From contig NZ_FNHI01000007.1 of NCBI RefSeq assembly GCF_900103455.1, positions 233,250 through 297,249 of the forward strand: 64,000 nucleotides of DNA, in the 5' to 3' direction. Source of the DNA: Streptomyces wuyuanensis. Lineage in GTDB: Bacteria; Actinomycetota; Actinomycetes; Streptomycetales; Streptomycetaceae. This document shows positions 9,377 through 18,346 of this stretch, piece by piece (within the stretch, counting starts at the first letter, position 1; each line of letters starts with the position of its first letter). A model generated the notes under the pieces. It worked only from the letters and a program-made list of their open reading frames with translations, was not told the DNA's origin and did no database searches. The position numbers and the translations under genes were made by a program.

Positions 9377-10240
9377 ATGGCGGAAATCATCCAGAAGGAC
9401 GGCACGTGGGCCTTCGACGGGCAGACCGTGCGCATCGTCCCCGGCACCGGAAAGACGCACCCCCTGCGGCAGGCCCTCGGTGAACTGGCCGTCCCGCTGG
9501 AGGCGTTGGCCGGTGTCGCCTTCGAGCCCGGGCGCCGCGGCGGGCGGCTGCGGCTGAAGCTGCGGGACGGCAGCGATCCCCTGCTGCTGGCCGCCGACGG
9601 ACGCCTGCCGGAGAGCGGAGACCCCTACCGGCTGCCGGTCGAGAGCGACCGCGGCGGCGTGGCCGAGTACTTCGTGGACGAACTGCGCAACGCCCTGCTG
9701 CTGGACCAGGTCCCGGACGGACCCGTGGACCGCTTCCTGCTGCCCGGCCCGGCGGTACCCGTCTCGGGCGGCGGCGGTGACGGCACGGCCTCCTTCGACG
9801 GGGACACGATCCGTCTGACGTGGAACTGGAAGGCCGAGGAGTCCAAGGCGTCGTCCGGGGCGAGCACCTTCCCCCTCTCCGAGGTGAGCGGGGTGCGCTG
9901 GCTGCCGGCGATCGGCCTCGAGAGCGGCCATCTGCGTTTCCTGCTCGACGGCCGGTCCGCCCAGAGGCCCGCCAAGCACGACCCGTACGCACTGGACCTG
10001 TGGGGCCTGTCACGCAAGGAGTACACCGCCGTCCTCGTCGCCGCCGCCGTGATCGCCCGGCTCCCGCACCCGAGCGCCGCCGTGCGCACGCCCGGGGAAC
10101 TGCCGGCCGCGGCCCCGGCGGCGGACGATCACGACGTGCTGCTGCGGCGGCTGCGGGAACTCGGGGAACTGCACCGGGCGGGGATACTGACCGACGAGGA
10201 GTTCTCCACGGCCAAGCAGGCCGTCCTCAAGCGCATGTGA
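9377..10240 (+). CDS. DUF4429 protein with C-terminal SHOCT domain
   Basis: Function unknown. The 287-residue soluble protein carries two DUF4429-like modules. The first (about residues 1-105) begins KDGTWAFDGQTVRI. The second (about 130-230) begins GTASFDGDTIRLTW and ends in a helix, and each fits a pleckstrin-like beta fold. The last 35 residues (LRRLRELGELHRAGILTDEE) are a SHOCT domain, a short oligomerisation helix pair. The ATG at 9377 is used because upstream in-frame starts would run through the DasR-like sites. It is divergent from the hexosaminidase gene and may share its control region by position only. Confidence 0.8.
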   Translation: MAEIIQKDGTWAFDGQTVRIVPGTGKTHPLRQALGELAVPLEALAGVAFEPGRRGGRLRLKLRDGSDPLLLAADGRLPESGDPYRLPVESDRGGVAEYFVDELRNALLLDQVPDGPVDRFLLPGPAVPVSGGGGDGTASFDGDTIRLTWNWKAEESKASSGASTFPLSEVSGVRWLPAIGLESGHLRFLLDGRSAQRPAKHDPYALDLWGLSRKEYTAVLVAAAVIARLPHPSAAVRTPGELPAAAPAADDHDVLLRRLRELGELHRAGILTDEEFSTAKQAVLKRM

Positions 10241-10290
10241 GCGGTTCGGCGAGCAACCCCGCAAGACGGGCGTAAACAGCGACTGTAACC

Positions 10291-10641
10291 ATGATCACGC
10301 AGGAATCTGCCCGAAAACGGGCAGGAATCTTGCGTTCAGGCCCTGTGGCGCCCCAATATCTACGGGTGCTCGAACGTCGCACGTCGCATGACGACCTCAT
10401 CGACCATCTGGTGCGCAGCACCGCGCTCCAGCGCGGTGAGGCGGCCCGGGTGGTGCTGGACGTGCTGGCGTTTTTCGACGAGACGACCGAGGAGTTCGTG
10501 CGCCGTCGCCACCGGGAGCTGCAGGCCGGCGGAGGCGTGAACACCGAGATCTTCGAGCGGATCGCGGCCGAGCTGCCGTACCGCGCGGTGGCTCCTCCGG
10601 AGCTCTCGCTCCGGCAGCTGCGCCGCATCGTCTACGGCTGA
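10291..10641 (+). CDS. Conserved hypothetical protein, 116 aa
   Basis: I do not recognise a characterised family. The protein is basic at the N-terminus (ITQESARKRAG) and otherwise helical and charged, with a central ALQRGEAARVVLDVLAFFDE helix and a C-terminal SLRQLRRIVYG. There is no signal peptide or membrane segment. Codon use is typical of the neighbourhood, which supports a real gene. The ATG at 10291 is plausible but lacks a strong ribosome-binding site. It precedes glmS by 85 bp and may share its transcript. Confidence 0.6.
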   Translation: MITQESARKRAGILRSGPVAPQYLRVLERRTSHDDLIDHLVRSTALQRGEAARVVLDVLAFFDETTEEFVRRRHRELQAGGGVNTEIFERIAAELPYRAVAPPELSLRQLRRIVYG

Positions 10642-10726
10642 GCCGCCGCGAAGGCCGCGTACACCGCGCACACAGCGCGGCGTGGCCGGGCACACACACG
10701 AACGTCGTTGGAGGGGCAGAGACTCT

Positions 10727-12544
10727 ATGTGCGGAATCGTCGGTTACATCGGGAAGCGCGACGTCGCGCCGCTGCTGCTGGAGGGCCTGGCGCGGCTGGA
10801 GTACCGGGGTTACGACTCCGCGGGCATGGTGATCACCAGCCCCAAGAGCACCGGCCTGAAGATGGTCAAGGCCAAGGGCCGCGTCCGCGACCTGGAGGCC
10901 CGGGTCCCCAAGCGCTTCACCGGCACCACCGGCATCGCCCACACCCGCTGGGCCACCCACGGCGCCCCGAGCGACATCAACTCGCACCCGCACCTGGACC
11001 CCGAGAACAAGGTCGCCGTCGTCCACAACGGCATCGTCGACAACGCCGACGAGCTGCGCGCCAAGCTGGAGGCCGACGGTGTCGTCTTCGCCTCCGAGAC
11101 CGACACCGAGGTGATCACCCACCTGATCGCCCGCTCCCAGGCCGAGACCCTGGAGGAGAAGGTCCGCGAGGCGGTCAAGGTCATCGAGGGCACCTACGGC
11201 ATCGCCGTCATGCACGCCGACTTCAACGACCGCATCGTGGTCGCGCGCAACGGCTCCCCCGTCATCCTCGGCATCGGCGAGAAGGAGATGCTCGTCGCCT
11301 CCGACGTCGCCGCGCTGATCGCCCACACCCGCCAGGTCGTCACCCTCAACGACGGCGAGATGGCCACCCTGAAGGCCGACGACTTCCGGACCTACACCAC
11401 CAGCGGCGCGACGACCACCGCCACCCCCGAGACCGTCGAGTGGGAGGCCGCCTCGTACGACATGGGCGGCCACGACACGTACATGCACAAGGAGATCTCG
11501 GAGCAGCCGGACGCCGTGGACCGCGTGCTGCGCGGCCGCATCGACGACCGGTTCTCCACCGTGCACCTGGGCGGCCTGAACCTGGACGCCCGCGAGGCCC
11601 GCGGCATCCGCCGCGTCAAGATCCTCGGCTGCGGCACCTCGTACCACGCGGGTCTGATCGGCGCCGGGCTCATCGAGTCCCTGGCCCGTATCCCCGCGGA
11701 CTCCGAGCCGGCGTCCGAGTTCCGCTACCGCAACCCGGTGGTGGACCCCGACACCCTCTACATCGCCGTCTCCCAGTCCGGTGAGACCTACGACGTGCTC
11801 GCGGCCGTCCAGGAGCTCAAGCGCAAGGGCGCCCGCGTCCTCGGCGTCGTGAACGTGGTCGGCTCCGCGATCGCCCGCGAGACGGACGGCGGCGTGTACG
11901 TGCACGCCGGCCCGGAGGTCTGCGTCGTCTCCACCAAGTGCTTCACCAACACGGTGGTCGCCTTCGCGCTGCTCGCACTGCACCTGGGCCGCATCCGCGA
12001 CCTGTCCGTCGCCGACGGCAAGCGGATCATCGAGGGCCTGCGCAGGCTGCCCGCCCAGATCTCCGAGATCCTCGAGTCCGAGGACGAGATCAAGAAGCTG
12101 GCGGACGAGTACGCCGACGCCAAGTCGATGATGTTCATCGGCCGGGTCCGCGGCTACCCGGTGGCCCTGGAGGCCTCCCTGAAGCTCAAGGAGATCTCCT
12201 ACATCCACGCCGAGGCATACCCGGCCTCCGAGCTGAAGCACGGCCCGCTGGCGCTGATCGAGCCGGCGCTGCCGACGGTCGCCATCGTCCCCGACGACGA
12301 GCTGCTGGAGAAGAACCGCGCCGCGCTGGAGGAGATCAAGGCCCGCAGCGGCCGGATCCTCGCGGTCGCCCACCAGGAGCAGGAGAAGGCCGACCACACG
12401 ATCCTCGTCCCCAAGAACGAGGACGAGCTGGACCCGATCCTCATGGGCATCCCGCTCCAGCTCCTCGCCTACCACACGGCCCTGGCCCTCGGCCGGGACA
12501 TCGACAAGCCGCGCAACCTGGCCAAGTCGGTCACCGTCGAGTAG
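10727..12544 (+). CDS. glmS: Glutamine-fructose-6-phosphate aminotransferase (isomerising)
   Basis: GlmS makes glucosamine-6-phosphate from fructose-6-phosphate and glutamine, the entry step to UDP-GlcNAc and cell-wall synthesis. The 605-residue protein starts MCGIVGYIGK, where Cys2 becomes the N-terminal nucleophile of the class II amidotransferase domain (about 1-230). Two SIS sugar-isomerase domains follow, with ILGCGTSYHAG and SQSGETYDV in the first, and the C-terminal KSVTVE ending. GGAGGGG lies 10 bp before the ATG. The setting near chitinolytic genes suggests an amino-sugar role. Streptomyces often carry a second glmS elsewhere. Confidence 0.96.
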   Translation: MCGIVGYIGKRDVAPLLLEGLARLEYRGYDSAGMVITSPKSTGLKMVKAKGRVRDLEARVPKRFTGTTGIAHTRWATHGAPSDINSHPHLDPENKVAVVHNGIVDNADELRAKLEADGVVFASETDTEVITHLIARSQAETLEEKVREAVKVIEGTYGIAVMHADFNDRIVVARNGSPVILGIGEKEMLVASDVAALIAHTRQVVTLNDGEMATLKADDFRTYTTSGATTTATPETVEWEAASYDMGGHDTYMHKEISEQPDAVDRVLRGRIDDRFSTVHLGGLNLDAREARGIRRVKILGCGTSYHAGLIGAGLIESLARIPADSEPASEFRYRNPVVDPDTLYIAVSQSGETYDVLAAVQELKRKGARVLGVVNVVGSAIARETDGGVYVHAGPEVCVVSTKCFTNTVVAFALLALHLGRIRDLSVADGKRIIEGLRRLPAQISEILESEDEIKKLADEYADAKSMMFIGRVRGYPVALEASLKLKEISYIHAEAYPASELKHGPLALIEPALPTVAIVPDDELLEKNRAALEEIKARSGRILAVAHQEQEKADHTILVPKNEDELDPILMGIPLQLLAYHTALALGRDIDKPRNLAKSVTVE

Positions 12545-12571
12545 TCCCCGCCCGGCCCCGCGCCGGCAGAC

Positions 12572-12615
12572 GGCGACCCCCTTGCGCACGCCACCAGTGC
12601 CGCAAGGGGGTCGCC
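12572..12615. terminator. Hairpin terminator after glmS
   Basis: GGCGACCCCCTTGCG (12572-12586) pairs perfectly with 12601-12615 (15 bp), loop 14 nt, followed by TCTTTCG. It lies between convergent glmS and the membrane protein gene. Confidence 0.87.
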
Positions 12616-12659
12616 TCTTTCGTCGTCGGCGTCGAACGGTCACGCCGGCGGCCCGCCGC

Positions 12660-13229
12660 TCAGCCGGTGGCCGTCACACCCCGGCCTGCGGCACGCCCCG
12701 AGAAGGTGGGCCAGTGCGCCAGCGCCGCGGTGGCGCCGTACCAGGCCACGAGACCCGCGACCGCGGCGGCCCAGCCGCCGGCCTTCGCCAGCCCGTCGTT
12801 ACCCGCGAACGAGGCGATCGCGAGGAGCAGCATCGACACGCACAGCAGCCCGTACACGCCCTGGCCGAGGATCCCGCTGCCGGACGCGCCCGCGGTGAGC
12901 GTGAGCGCCAGGAGCGCGAACAGGAGCATGAACAGCCCGGCGGCCTCCGCCGAGACCTCCGCGCCGGTGCCGGTCCCCCAGGTGAACCAGAAGGCACCGA
13001 GGCCCGCGAAGGCCGTACCCGTACCGCCGTTGCCCGCACGGAACTCGAGCAACCCGACGACGAACAGTGCGACCCCGCCCACCCAGGTCGCGAGGGCTGC
13101 GGCGTCGGACGCCGCGACATTGTCGATCACACCGGTGTTGCCGACCCCGAACGCCAGCAGCGTCAGGCCCAGTGCGAGGTGGCCGAGAGTGGTTGACGTG
13201 GCGCTTCCCGCGGAGACGTCCTTGTCCAC
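12660..13229 (-). CDS. GPR1/FUN34/YaaH-type small membrane transporter
   Basis: The 189-residue protein has about six hydrophobic helices and little else, matching the AceTr/SatP family of acetate and short organic-acid channels. The family features visible are the N-terminal STTLGHLALGLTLLAFGVGN helix and the FWFTWGTG turn. The canonical NPAPLG signature is not exact, so substrate is uncertain. Start is GTG 13229 with GGGAG 6 bp upstream. It is a single gene converging on glmS. Confidence 0.75.
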   Translation of the reverse strand: MDKDVSAGSATSTTLGHLALGLTLLAFGVGNTGVIDNVAASDAAALATWVGGVALFVVGLLEFRAGNGGTGTAFAGLGAFWFTWGTGTGAEVSAEAAGLFMLLFALLALTLTAGASGSGILGQGVYGLLCVSMLLLAIASFAGNDGLAKAGGWAAAVAGLVAWYGATAALAHWPTFSGRAAGRGVTATG

Positions 13230-13406
13230 GGCGGGCTCCCTTCGTGCGCGCTTGGTGCTGATTCCCAGCCACCCTTATCTACCCTTCACAAGCGCACAAT
13301 CCACCCCGTACGGATGAGTAGCCATGACGGTCGTCAAAAAGTTACAAAACCCGCCCCGACCTGCGAGAACGATGATGCGAAAGGGGTTCGAGCGGCCTCT
13401 TGGGGG

Positions 13407-13928
13407 CTACGGGATGACGATGACGGGCCGCTGTGCGCGGCGGGCCAGCCGTCCGGCGACCGAGCCGAAAATGCGCCCCACGATGCCGTTCGTGGAGCCG
13501 ACCACGATGGCGTCCGCCGAATACTCCCGGCCGACCTCCTCGAGCTCGTGGCAGATGTCCCCGCCGCGCTCGACGAGGATCCACGGAACCTCGGAGAGGT
13601 AGTCGGCACAGGCGAGTTCGAGCCCCAGCACCTCGGTGCGATGGTCCGGGACGTCGACGAAGACCGGCGGTTCGCAGCCCGCCCACACCGTGGTGGGAAG
13701 GCGGTTGGCGACGTGCACGATGATCAGGCCGGAACCGGAGCGCCTGGCCATGCCGATCGCGTACGCCAAGGCCCGCTCGCTGGAGGTCGATCCGTCGAAG
13801 CCGACCACGACACCGTGCCGGAAGGCGGGATCACACGAATGGCGCGACTGTTCCGCCGCCTGCAGATCCGACACGGGGTCGGCGACCTGCTTGCGGTCCG
13901 CGGGTTCGGGAATTTCGTGACCGGCCAT
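13407..13928 (-). CDS. Universal stress protein UspA family
   Basis: A 173-residue single-domain Usp protein. After a 38-residue charged tail it has the beta-strand VVVGFDGSTSSERAL. Near the C-terminus is the ATP-binding motif G-x2-G-x9-G-S (VVGSTNGIVGRIFGSVAGRL), so nucleotide binding is likely. Such proteins act in the cytoplasm under stress or dormancy and no specific partner can be named. It is transcribed away from the adpA side, with a 467-bp gap before the next gene. Confidence 0.88.
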   Translation of the reverse strand: MAGHEIPEPADRKQVADPVSDLQAAEQSRHSCDPAFRHGVVVGFDGSTSSERALAYAIGMARRSGSGLIIVHVANRLPTTVWAGCEPPVFVDVPDHRTEVLGLELACADYLSEVPWILVERGGDICHELEEVGREYSADAIVVGSTNGIVGRIFGSVAGRLARRAQRPVIVIP

Positions 13929-14395
13929 CGGTTGTCTCGGCGTTCAGATCCTCATGGGAGGGCGACGGTTGGCGGCGGAGCTCTGTCCGGGAATCATCTT
14001 CCCAACCCCATACCCCCAAGGGTACGGCGCCACTCCTCGCCTGCCCAGAGCCCGGGAGTCCTGCTCCCGGCGGGCCAAGGAGCATGCGTCCCAGGGAGCA
14101 TGCACGAGCACGCTCCGTATGGCAATGGCGCCTGCACCGTACAGGCTTCCGCCCGGCACACCCGCCGCACCACCCCCGACCCGCGGTCGGAGCGGAGGCG
14201 CGGAGTCCGCAGACGGGCGGCGGTCCCCGAAGAGCCGCCACAAGAAGAAGACGCGGCAGTGACCGGAAGGCACCCTTCCTCGTTGGCCTCTCGTCGCCCA
14301 CCGACGAGACGGACCCGCCACGTCCGGCGCACACCGGCGCATCCCCGCCGCACCTCCCCCGCACCTCCCCCGCACGCCCGCCACCAGGAGTTTCC
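13929..14395. other. Intergenic region between usp and the small membrane protein gene
   Basis: No gene is convincing here. The region should carry the divergent promoters of its flanking genes. A near-duplicate GGAGCATGC occurs at about 14080 and 14096 as part of a small inverted/direct repeat, and the right half is a C-rich tract. No known operator is recognisable. Confidence 0.5.
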
Positions 14396-14869
14396 GTGCC
14401 CGCATCCCCGGCCGCCCGCACCTCCGCACCCGCCCCCGGCCGGGCTCCCGCACGGGGACGCCGGAGGGCGCCGCGGACGGCGGCCGCACGCCCGGCGGCC
14501 GACCCCGCTCCGGCCGACCCCGCGGCACCCGGAAGGAGCCGCCGGAGGGCCGAGCGCACGGGCTTCGCCCCCCGATCCGCCGGCGACGGCCGCGAGAAGC
14601 CGGCGAGCGCCGCCTCGCACGCCCCGGCGGGCGACGCCGCGGACGAAGTGGTTCGATGGGCAACTTTCGGCTGCGCCGTCGTCCCGGTCGTCCTTGTGGC
14701 ATACGGCACATCCGTCGGCGGCGCCGCCGCGGTCGCGGCCGGCCTGGCCGCCGTGATCGGCGCCTGCCGGGCGCTGATGCGCCGGTCCGAGCGGGCAACG
14801 CCGCGGCCCGCGGGGCCGCGAGGACGCCGGGGCGGCGCGCGTCGGGCACGGGGCGGGCCTCGGGGCTGA
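14396..14869 (+). CDS. Small Ala/Pro-rich membrane protein upstream of adpA
   Basis: The 157-residue protein has a disordered Ala/Pro/Arg-rich N-terminal 80 residues. One or two membrane helices follow (about 86-122: FGCAVVPVVLVAYGTSVGG then AAVAAGLAAVIGACRALM), and then a basic tail. I do not know its function. It occupies the slot just before adpA. I chose the GTG at 14396 because CCAGGAG ends 5 bp upstream. Earlier in-frame starts would extend into the noncoding C-rich tract. The N-terminal composition makes the exact start uncertain. Confidence 0.6.
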   Translation: MPASPAARTSAPAPGRAPARGRRRAPRTAAARPAADPAPADPAAPGRSRRRAERTGFAPRSAGDGREKPASAASHAPAGDAADEVVRWATFGCAVVPVVLVAYGTSVGGAAAVAAGLAAVIGACRALMRRSERATPRPAGPRGRRGGARRARGGPRG

Positions 14870-15255
14870 CGGATTCGCACGCACGGACCCGTAGCTTTTC
14901 AGCCAACTTCGTCTGCTCGGGCGTTCCTTGGAGAAATGGCCCGTCAACCCCCGTGCCACCAGGGAGGAAAGGACCGCACGCACCGCTCGCACCCTACGGG
15001 GATGGGCCATGCATGCGTCGCGCACTTCCCTGCGCGCCCTCCGGATGAAACGCTTCGTGATCGAATGCTTCGCGCCAAGTTGCCTTGTCGACAATGTGCC
15101 GGTTCCGGAACTTGTCACGCCGGCACCACGGGACGCAGTAGATTCGATCATGAGTATCGAAGGCTGGGGACTCGTGCAAAACCGAGGGGAAACGTGCAGG
15201 AGCGACAGGCCCGACAAGAACGGGGAGACGCGAACACCGAGGGGGGCTTAGCGTC
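14870..15255 (+). promoter_or_regulatory. Long adpA promoter/leader region
   Basis: About 390 bp without a credible gene precede adpA, as expected for a heavily regulated promoter. Visible palindromes are TTGTCGACAA (15085-15094) and TTCCGGAA (15103-15110), and GTGCCGG and CCGGCAC flank the latter. A weak promoter guess is TTGTCA at 15112 with TAGATT at 15139 (spacing about 21). Which sites bind AdpA, BldD or a butyrolactone receptor cannot be told from sequence alone. Confidence 0.6.
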
Positions 15256-16452
15256 ATGAGTCAGGACTCCGCCGCGCCGGAGGCCGTAAGGAAGCTGTCC
15301 GGGCGCCGCCGCCGGGAAGTCGTCGCGGTGCTGCTGTTCAGCGGCGGTCCCATCTTCGAGAGTTCCATTCCGCTCTCGGTGTTCGGAATCGACCGCCAGG
15401 ATGCCGGAGTTCCCCGCTACCGGCTGCTCGTGTGTGCCGGTGAGGAGGGCCCCCTGCGGACCACAGGGGGACTCGAACTCACCGCGCCGTACGGGCTGGA
15501 GGCGATCGGCAGAGCGGGCACGGTCGTCGTGCCGGCCTGGCGGTCCATCACCTCACCACCGCCACCCGAGGCGCTCGACGCCCTGCGCCGCGCCCACGAG
15601 GAGGGCGCCCGCATCGTGGGGCTGTGTACAGGGGCGTTCGTGCTGGCCGCAGCGGGGCTGCTGGACGGCCGCCCGGCGACCACGCACTGGATGTACGCGC
15701 CGACGCTCGCCAAGCGCTATCCGTCGGTCCATGTGGACCCGCGGGAGCTGTTCGTCGACGACGGCGACGTCCTCACCTCCGCCGGCACCGCGGCCGGCAT
15801 CGACCTCTGTCTGCACATCGTGCGGACGGACCACGGCGCGGAGGCCGCCGGGGCACTGGCCCGCCGGCTCGTCGTCCCGCCGCGGCGCACCGGCGGGCAG
15901 GAGCGCTATCTCGACAGGTCTTTACCCGAGGAGATCGGCTCCGACCCGCTCGCCGAGGTCGTGGCCTGGGCGCTGGAACACCTCCACGAGCAGTTCGACG
16001 TGGAGACCCTGGCGGCCCGTGCGTACATGAGCAGGCGGACCTTCGACCGCAGGTTCCGCTCGCTCACCGGGAGCGCTCCCCTGCAGTGGCTGATCACCCA
16101 GCGGGTGCTGCAGGCGCAGCGGCTGCTCGAGACCTCCGACTACTCAGTCGACGAGGTCGCGGGCCGGTGCGGCTTCCGCTCGCCGGTGGCGCTGCGCGGG
16201 CACTTCCGCCGCCAACTGGGTTCCTCCCCGGCCGCCTACCGGGCCGCCTACCGGGCCCGGCGTCCGCAGGGCGATCCGGTGGGGTCGGCGGCGGATCAGC
16301 ACGTCGTACCCGCCCAGGCATCCGCTGGGCACACGAGACGGCCCCCGGCCGGCACGGGTGCGTCCCCAGGATCTCCGGAACCGGGCAAGCCGGGCTCGGA
16401 CTCCTACGCCCCAGGGCGTCCGGCGCTCCCCGGCCAGCGGAGTGCGCCATAA
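15256..16452 (+). CDS. adpA: Developmental master regulator AdpA (AraC family)
   Basis: AdpA activates aerial growth and secondary-metabolism genes by binding degenerate sites on DNA. The 398-residue protein has an N-terminal DJ-1/PfpI-like dimerisation domain (about 20-200, with [20 protein letters not shown]) and a C-terminal AraC double helix-turn-helix (about 235-330, with [12 protein letters not shown] and [18 protein letters not shown]). The tail is disordered. Leu223 in RSLPEE is encoded by TTA (15922-15924), placing translation under the bldA tRNA. AGGGGGG lies 9 bp before the ATG. ornA starts 10 bp downstream. The combination of domain order, TTA codon and ornA neighbour makes the identification firm. 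Confidence 0.97.
   Translation: MSQDSAAPEAVRKLSGRRRREVVAVLLFSGGPIFESSIPLSVFGIDRQDAGVPRYRLLVCAGEEGPLRTTGGLELTAPYGLEAIGRAGTVVVPAWRSITSPPPPEALDALRRAHEEGARIVGLCTGAFVLAAAGLLDGRPATTHWMYAPTLAKRYPSVHVDPRELFVDDGDVLTSAGTAAGIDLCLHIVRTDHGAEAAGALARRLVVPPRRTGGQERYLDRSLPEEIGSDPLAEVVAWALEHLHEQFDVETLAARAYMSRRTFDRRFRSLTGSAPLQWLITQRVLQAQRLLETSDYSVDEVAGRCGFRSPVALRGHFRRQLGSSPAAYRAAYRARRPQGDPVGSAADQHVVPAQASAGHTRRPPAGTGASPGSPEPGKPGSDSYAPGRPALPGQRSAP
15922..15924 (+). other. In-frame TTA leucine codon in adpA (bldA target)
   Basis: TTA is in frame at codon 223, between the two domains of AdpA. TTA is the rarest codon in Streptomyces and is read only by the BldA tRNA, so full-length AdpA should depend on bldA. Confidence 0.97.
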
Positions 16453-16462
16453 GGTAGGACGC

Positions 16463-17068
16463 ATGAACGATCGCATGGTGTGGATCGACTGCGAGATGAC
16501 CGGGCTCTCGCTGGCCGACGACGCACTCATCGAGGTGGCCGCGCTGGTCACCGACTCGGAACTGAACGTGCTCGGTGAAGGGGTGGACATCGTGATCCGC
16601 CCGCCGGACGCGGCGCTGGAGACCATGCCCGAGGTGGTGCGGCAGATGCACACCGCCTCGGGCCTCCTCGACGAACTCGCGGCCGGCACGACCCTGGCCG
16701 ACGCCGAGGAGCAGGTCCTCGCGTACGTGCGTGAGCACGTCAAGGAGCCGGGGAAGGCGCCGCTGTGCGGAAACTCGGTCGGCACCGACCGCGGTTTCCT
16801 GCTCCGAGACATGCCGAAGGTGGAGGAGTACCTCCACTACCGGATCGTCGATGTCTCCTCGGTCAAGGAGCTGGCGCGCCGCTGGTACCCGAGGGCGTAC
16901 TTCAACAGTCCCGAGAAGAACGGCAACCACCGGGCGTTGGCCGACATCCGCGAGTCGATCGCCGAGCTGCGCTACTACCGCGAGGCGATCTTCGTCCCCC
17001 AGCCGGGCCCGGACTCCGACACGGCGAAGACGATCGCGGCGCGCCACGTGGTGCCGGCGGCCCAGTAA
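16463..17068 (+). CDS. ornA: Oligoribonuclease Orn
   Basis: OrnA is a DEDDh 3'-5' exonuclease that degrades 2-5-nt RNAs, including pGpG from c-di-GMP breakdown. The 201-residue length fits the family. All catalytic residues are visible: Asp9 and Glu11 in WIDCEMTG, Asp109 in [11 protein letters not shown], His156 and Asp161 in [12 protein letters not shown]. The ATG at 16463 is 10 bp after adpA, preceded by AAGGTAGGA, so it can be read from the adpA transcript as well as its own promoter. A GC-rich hairpin follows. Confidence 0.97.
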   Translation: MNDRMVWIDCEMTGLSLADDALIEVAALVTDSELNVLGEGVDIVIRPPDAALETMPEVVRQMHTASGLLDELAAGTTLADAEEQVLAYVREHVKEPGKAPLCGNSVGTDRGFLLRDMPKVEEYLHYRIVDVSSVKELARRWYPRAYFNSPEKNGNHRALADIRESIAELRYYREAIFVPQPGPDSDTAKTIAARHVVPAAQ

Positions 17069-17077
17069 CCCCGCACC

Positions 17078-17112
17078 CGCCGGGCGGAGCAGCGACGACT
17101 GCCCGCCCGGCG
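17078..17112 (+). terminator. Hairpin after ornA
   Basis: CGCCGGGCGG (17078-17087) pairs with CCGCCCGGCG (17103-17112), a 10-bp stem beginning 10 bp after the ornA stop. Confidence 0.7.
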
Positions 17113-17618
17113 CGCGTGTGTCCGGGGGCGGTGGGCTCGGCGTCCCTGCCACCCTCCACTCCTGCCCGGCTTCCCGCTCCGGAGGCCCGGGGCTGTGTGA
17201 CGGGACTCGGGGGCTGTGCGACGTGACCGTCGCACCCAGGCGCCCATGCCCGGATCCGGCGGACGGATCCCGATGCCCGCGCCCCGCTTTCCGGGCCGTT
17301 GCCGTCGTGCACGGACCCGTACCGCGCCCGCACACGCGACCTCCGTGCCCACGTCTCCGCGGGACGCCGGCGCCGGCATCCGCGTGGAGCGGCCGTACGG
17401 TGACACGGGCGCCTGGCCCCGGCGTCCCCGCACGGGTCTCGCGCCGCACCGGGGCCCGGACCGGTGCCGCGCGGCCGCACGGGCCCGTACGCCCCAGGTC
17501 GCGCTGCCCGTCCCGCCGCGCACGCGGGGCACGCGCCGGGCCGACGTAAACGCGGGCGCGAGCACCCTCCCGGACCCTGTACACTTTTTCTCGGCCGGTC
17601 GGGGAAACGACCGGTCGT
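17113..17618. other. Intergenic region between ornA and tRNA-His
   Basis: About 500 bp of GC-rich DNA with no credible gene. It contains a hairpin with an 8-bp stem and TGAC loop at 17216-17235. Just before the tRNA, TACACT (17580-17585) is a plausible -10 element for tRNA-His transcription. I see nothing else. Confidence 0.5.
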
Positions 17619-17692
17619 GGTGGGTGTAGCTCAGCTGGTAGAGCACCTGGTTGTGGTCCAGGATGTCGCGGGTTCGAGTCCCGTCACTCACC
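17619..17692 (+). tRNA. tRNA-His (GTG)
   Basis: The acceptor stem GTGGGTG/CACTCAC, the D-arm start TAGCTCAGCTGGTAGAGC, the anticodon stem-loop CCTGG-TTGTGGT-CCAGG and the GGTTCGAGTCC T-arm fold as a complete tRNA. The anticodon GTG is at 17653-17655. The G at 17619 is the extra G-1 that pairs with discriminator C73, diagnostic of tRNA-His. CCA is not encoded. Confidence 0.97.
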
Positions 17693-17702
17693 CTGAACGA
17701 CG

Positions 17703-17734
17703 AAGGGCCGATCCGTACACACGGATCGGCCCTT
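17703..17734 (+). terminator. Hairpin terminator after tRNA-His
   Basis: AAGGGCCGATCCGT and its exact complement form a 14-bp stem with a 4-nt loop (ACAC), 10 bp after the tRNA. Confidence 0.9.
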
Positions 17735-17854
17735 GGTCATGCGCGGGTCCTTTCGCGCGACGCCCCGGCCGACGGGCGGAGGATCGTCCGCGGTGCGGAG
17801 CCGCGGACTCCTCACCACCCTCGCCCGGGGCTCGGGCCCCTGACGGGATCGCCT

Positions 17855-18346
17855 ATGCGGCGCGAGTGGACCCTGGGCCCGGTGCCGAACGCGGAACCGG
17901 GCGGGCCGGCATCCGACGGGCTGCCGGCCGAAGCCGTACGCGCGCTGGGCCAACCGCTGCCCGACGAACTCGCCGCGCTGCTCCGCGAGTGCGACGGTGT
18001 CCGCGACGAGTACGGCACCGACGGCGTCTGGAGCGCCGAGCGGATCATCTCGGACAACGTCCTGTTCCGCACCGCACCGGATTTCGCCGACCTCTACCAG
18101 CCCTTCGATCCGCTGATGCTCTTCGGCGACAACGGCGGTGGCGACCGGTTCGCCTTCGTCCGCACCCCTCCGCGCACAGACGTCTTCGTCTGGGACCACG
18201 AAACCGACGAGCGGCTCTGGGTCGCCGGGGAGCTGCACGGCTGGCTGAAGCGGGTCCTGGCGGACGAGGGCGACTGGTGGCGCGGCCGAGTCGGAATCCG
18301 AGTCGGAGTCGGCACAGGCTTCGGCGTGCCGTCGCCGGGCCCGCCG
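17855..18346 (+). CDS. SMI1/KNR4 family protein, open at its 3' end
   Basis: Residues 1-145 look like a SMI1/KNR4 domain, a fold common among toxin-immunity proteins. They include LPDELAALLRECDGVRDEYG, then DLYQPFDPLMLFGDNGGGDR and VFVWDHETDERLWVA, ending at about LHGWLKRVLADEGDWW. The frame then fails to stop after the domain. It passes through a GAGTCGG-rich repeat (18289-18312) and runs antisense through the convergent cebR gene to 19657. I give only the credible part, up to the cebR stop. A lost stop or frameshift near the repeat is likely. The ATG at 17855 is the best start, although no strong ribosome-binding site is seen. No toxin partner is adjacent. Confidence 0.6.

Noticed and set aside
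14928..15251. 107-residue open frame in the adpA leader
   Set aside because: Composition and lack of family features suggest leader DNA. It ends right at the adpA ribosome-binding site.
14870..15255. Riboswitch in the adpA leader
   Set aside because: No known riboswitch consensus is visible. The palindromes are better read as protein sites.
17684..18238. Minus-strand frame opposite the SMI1-like domain
   Set aside because: The plus-strand domain is recognisable and the antisense frame has no features.
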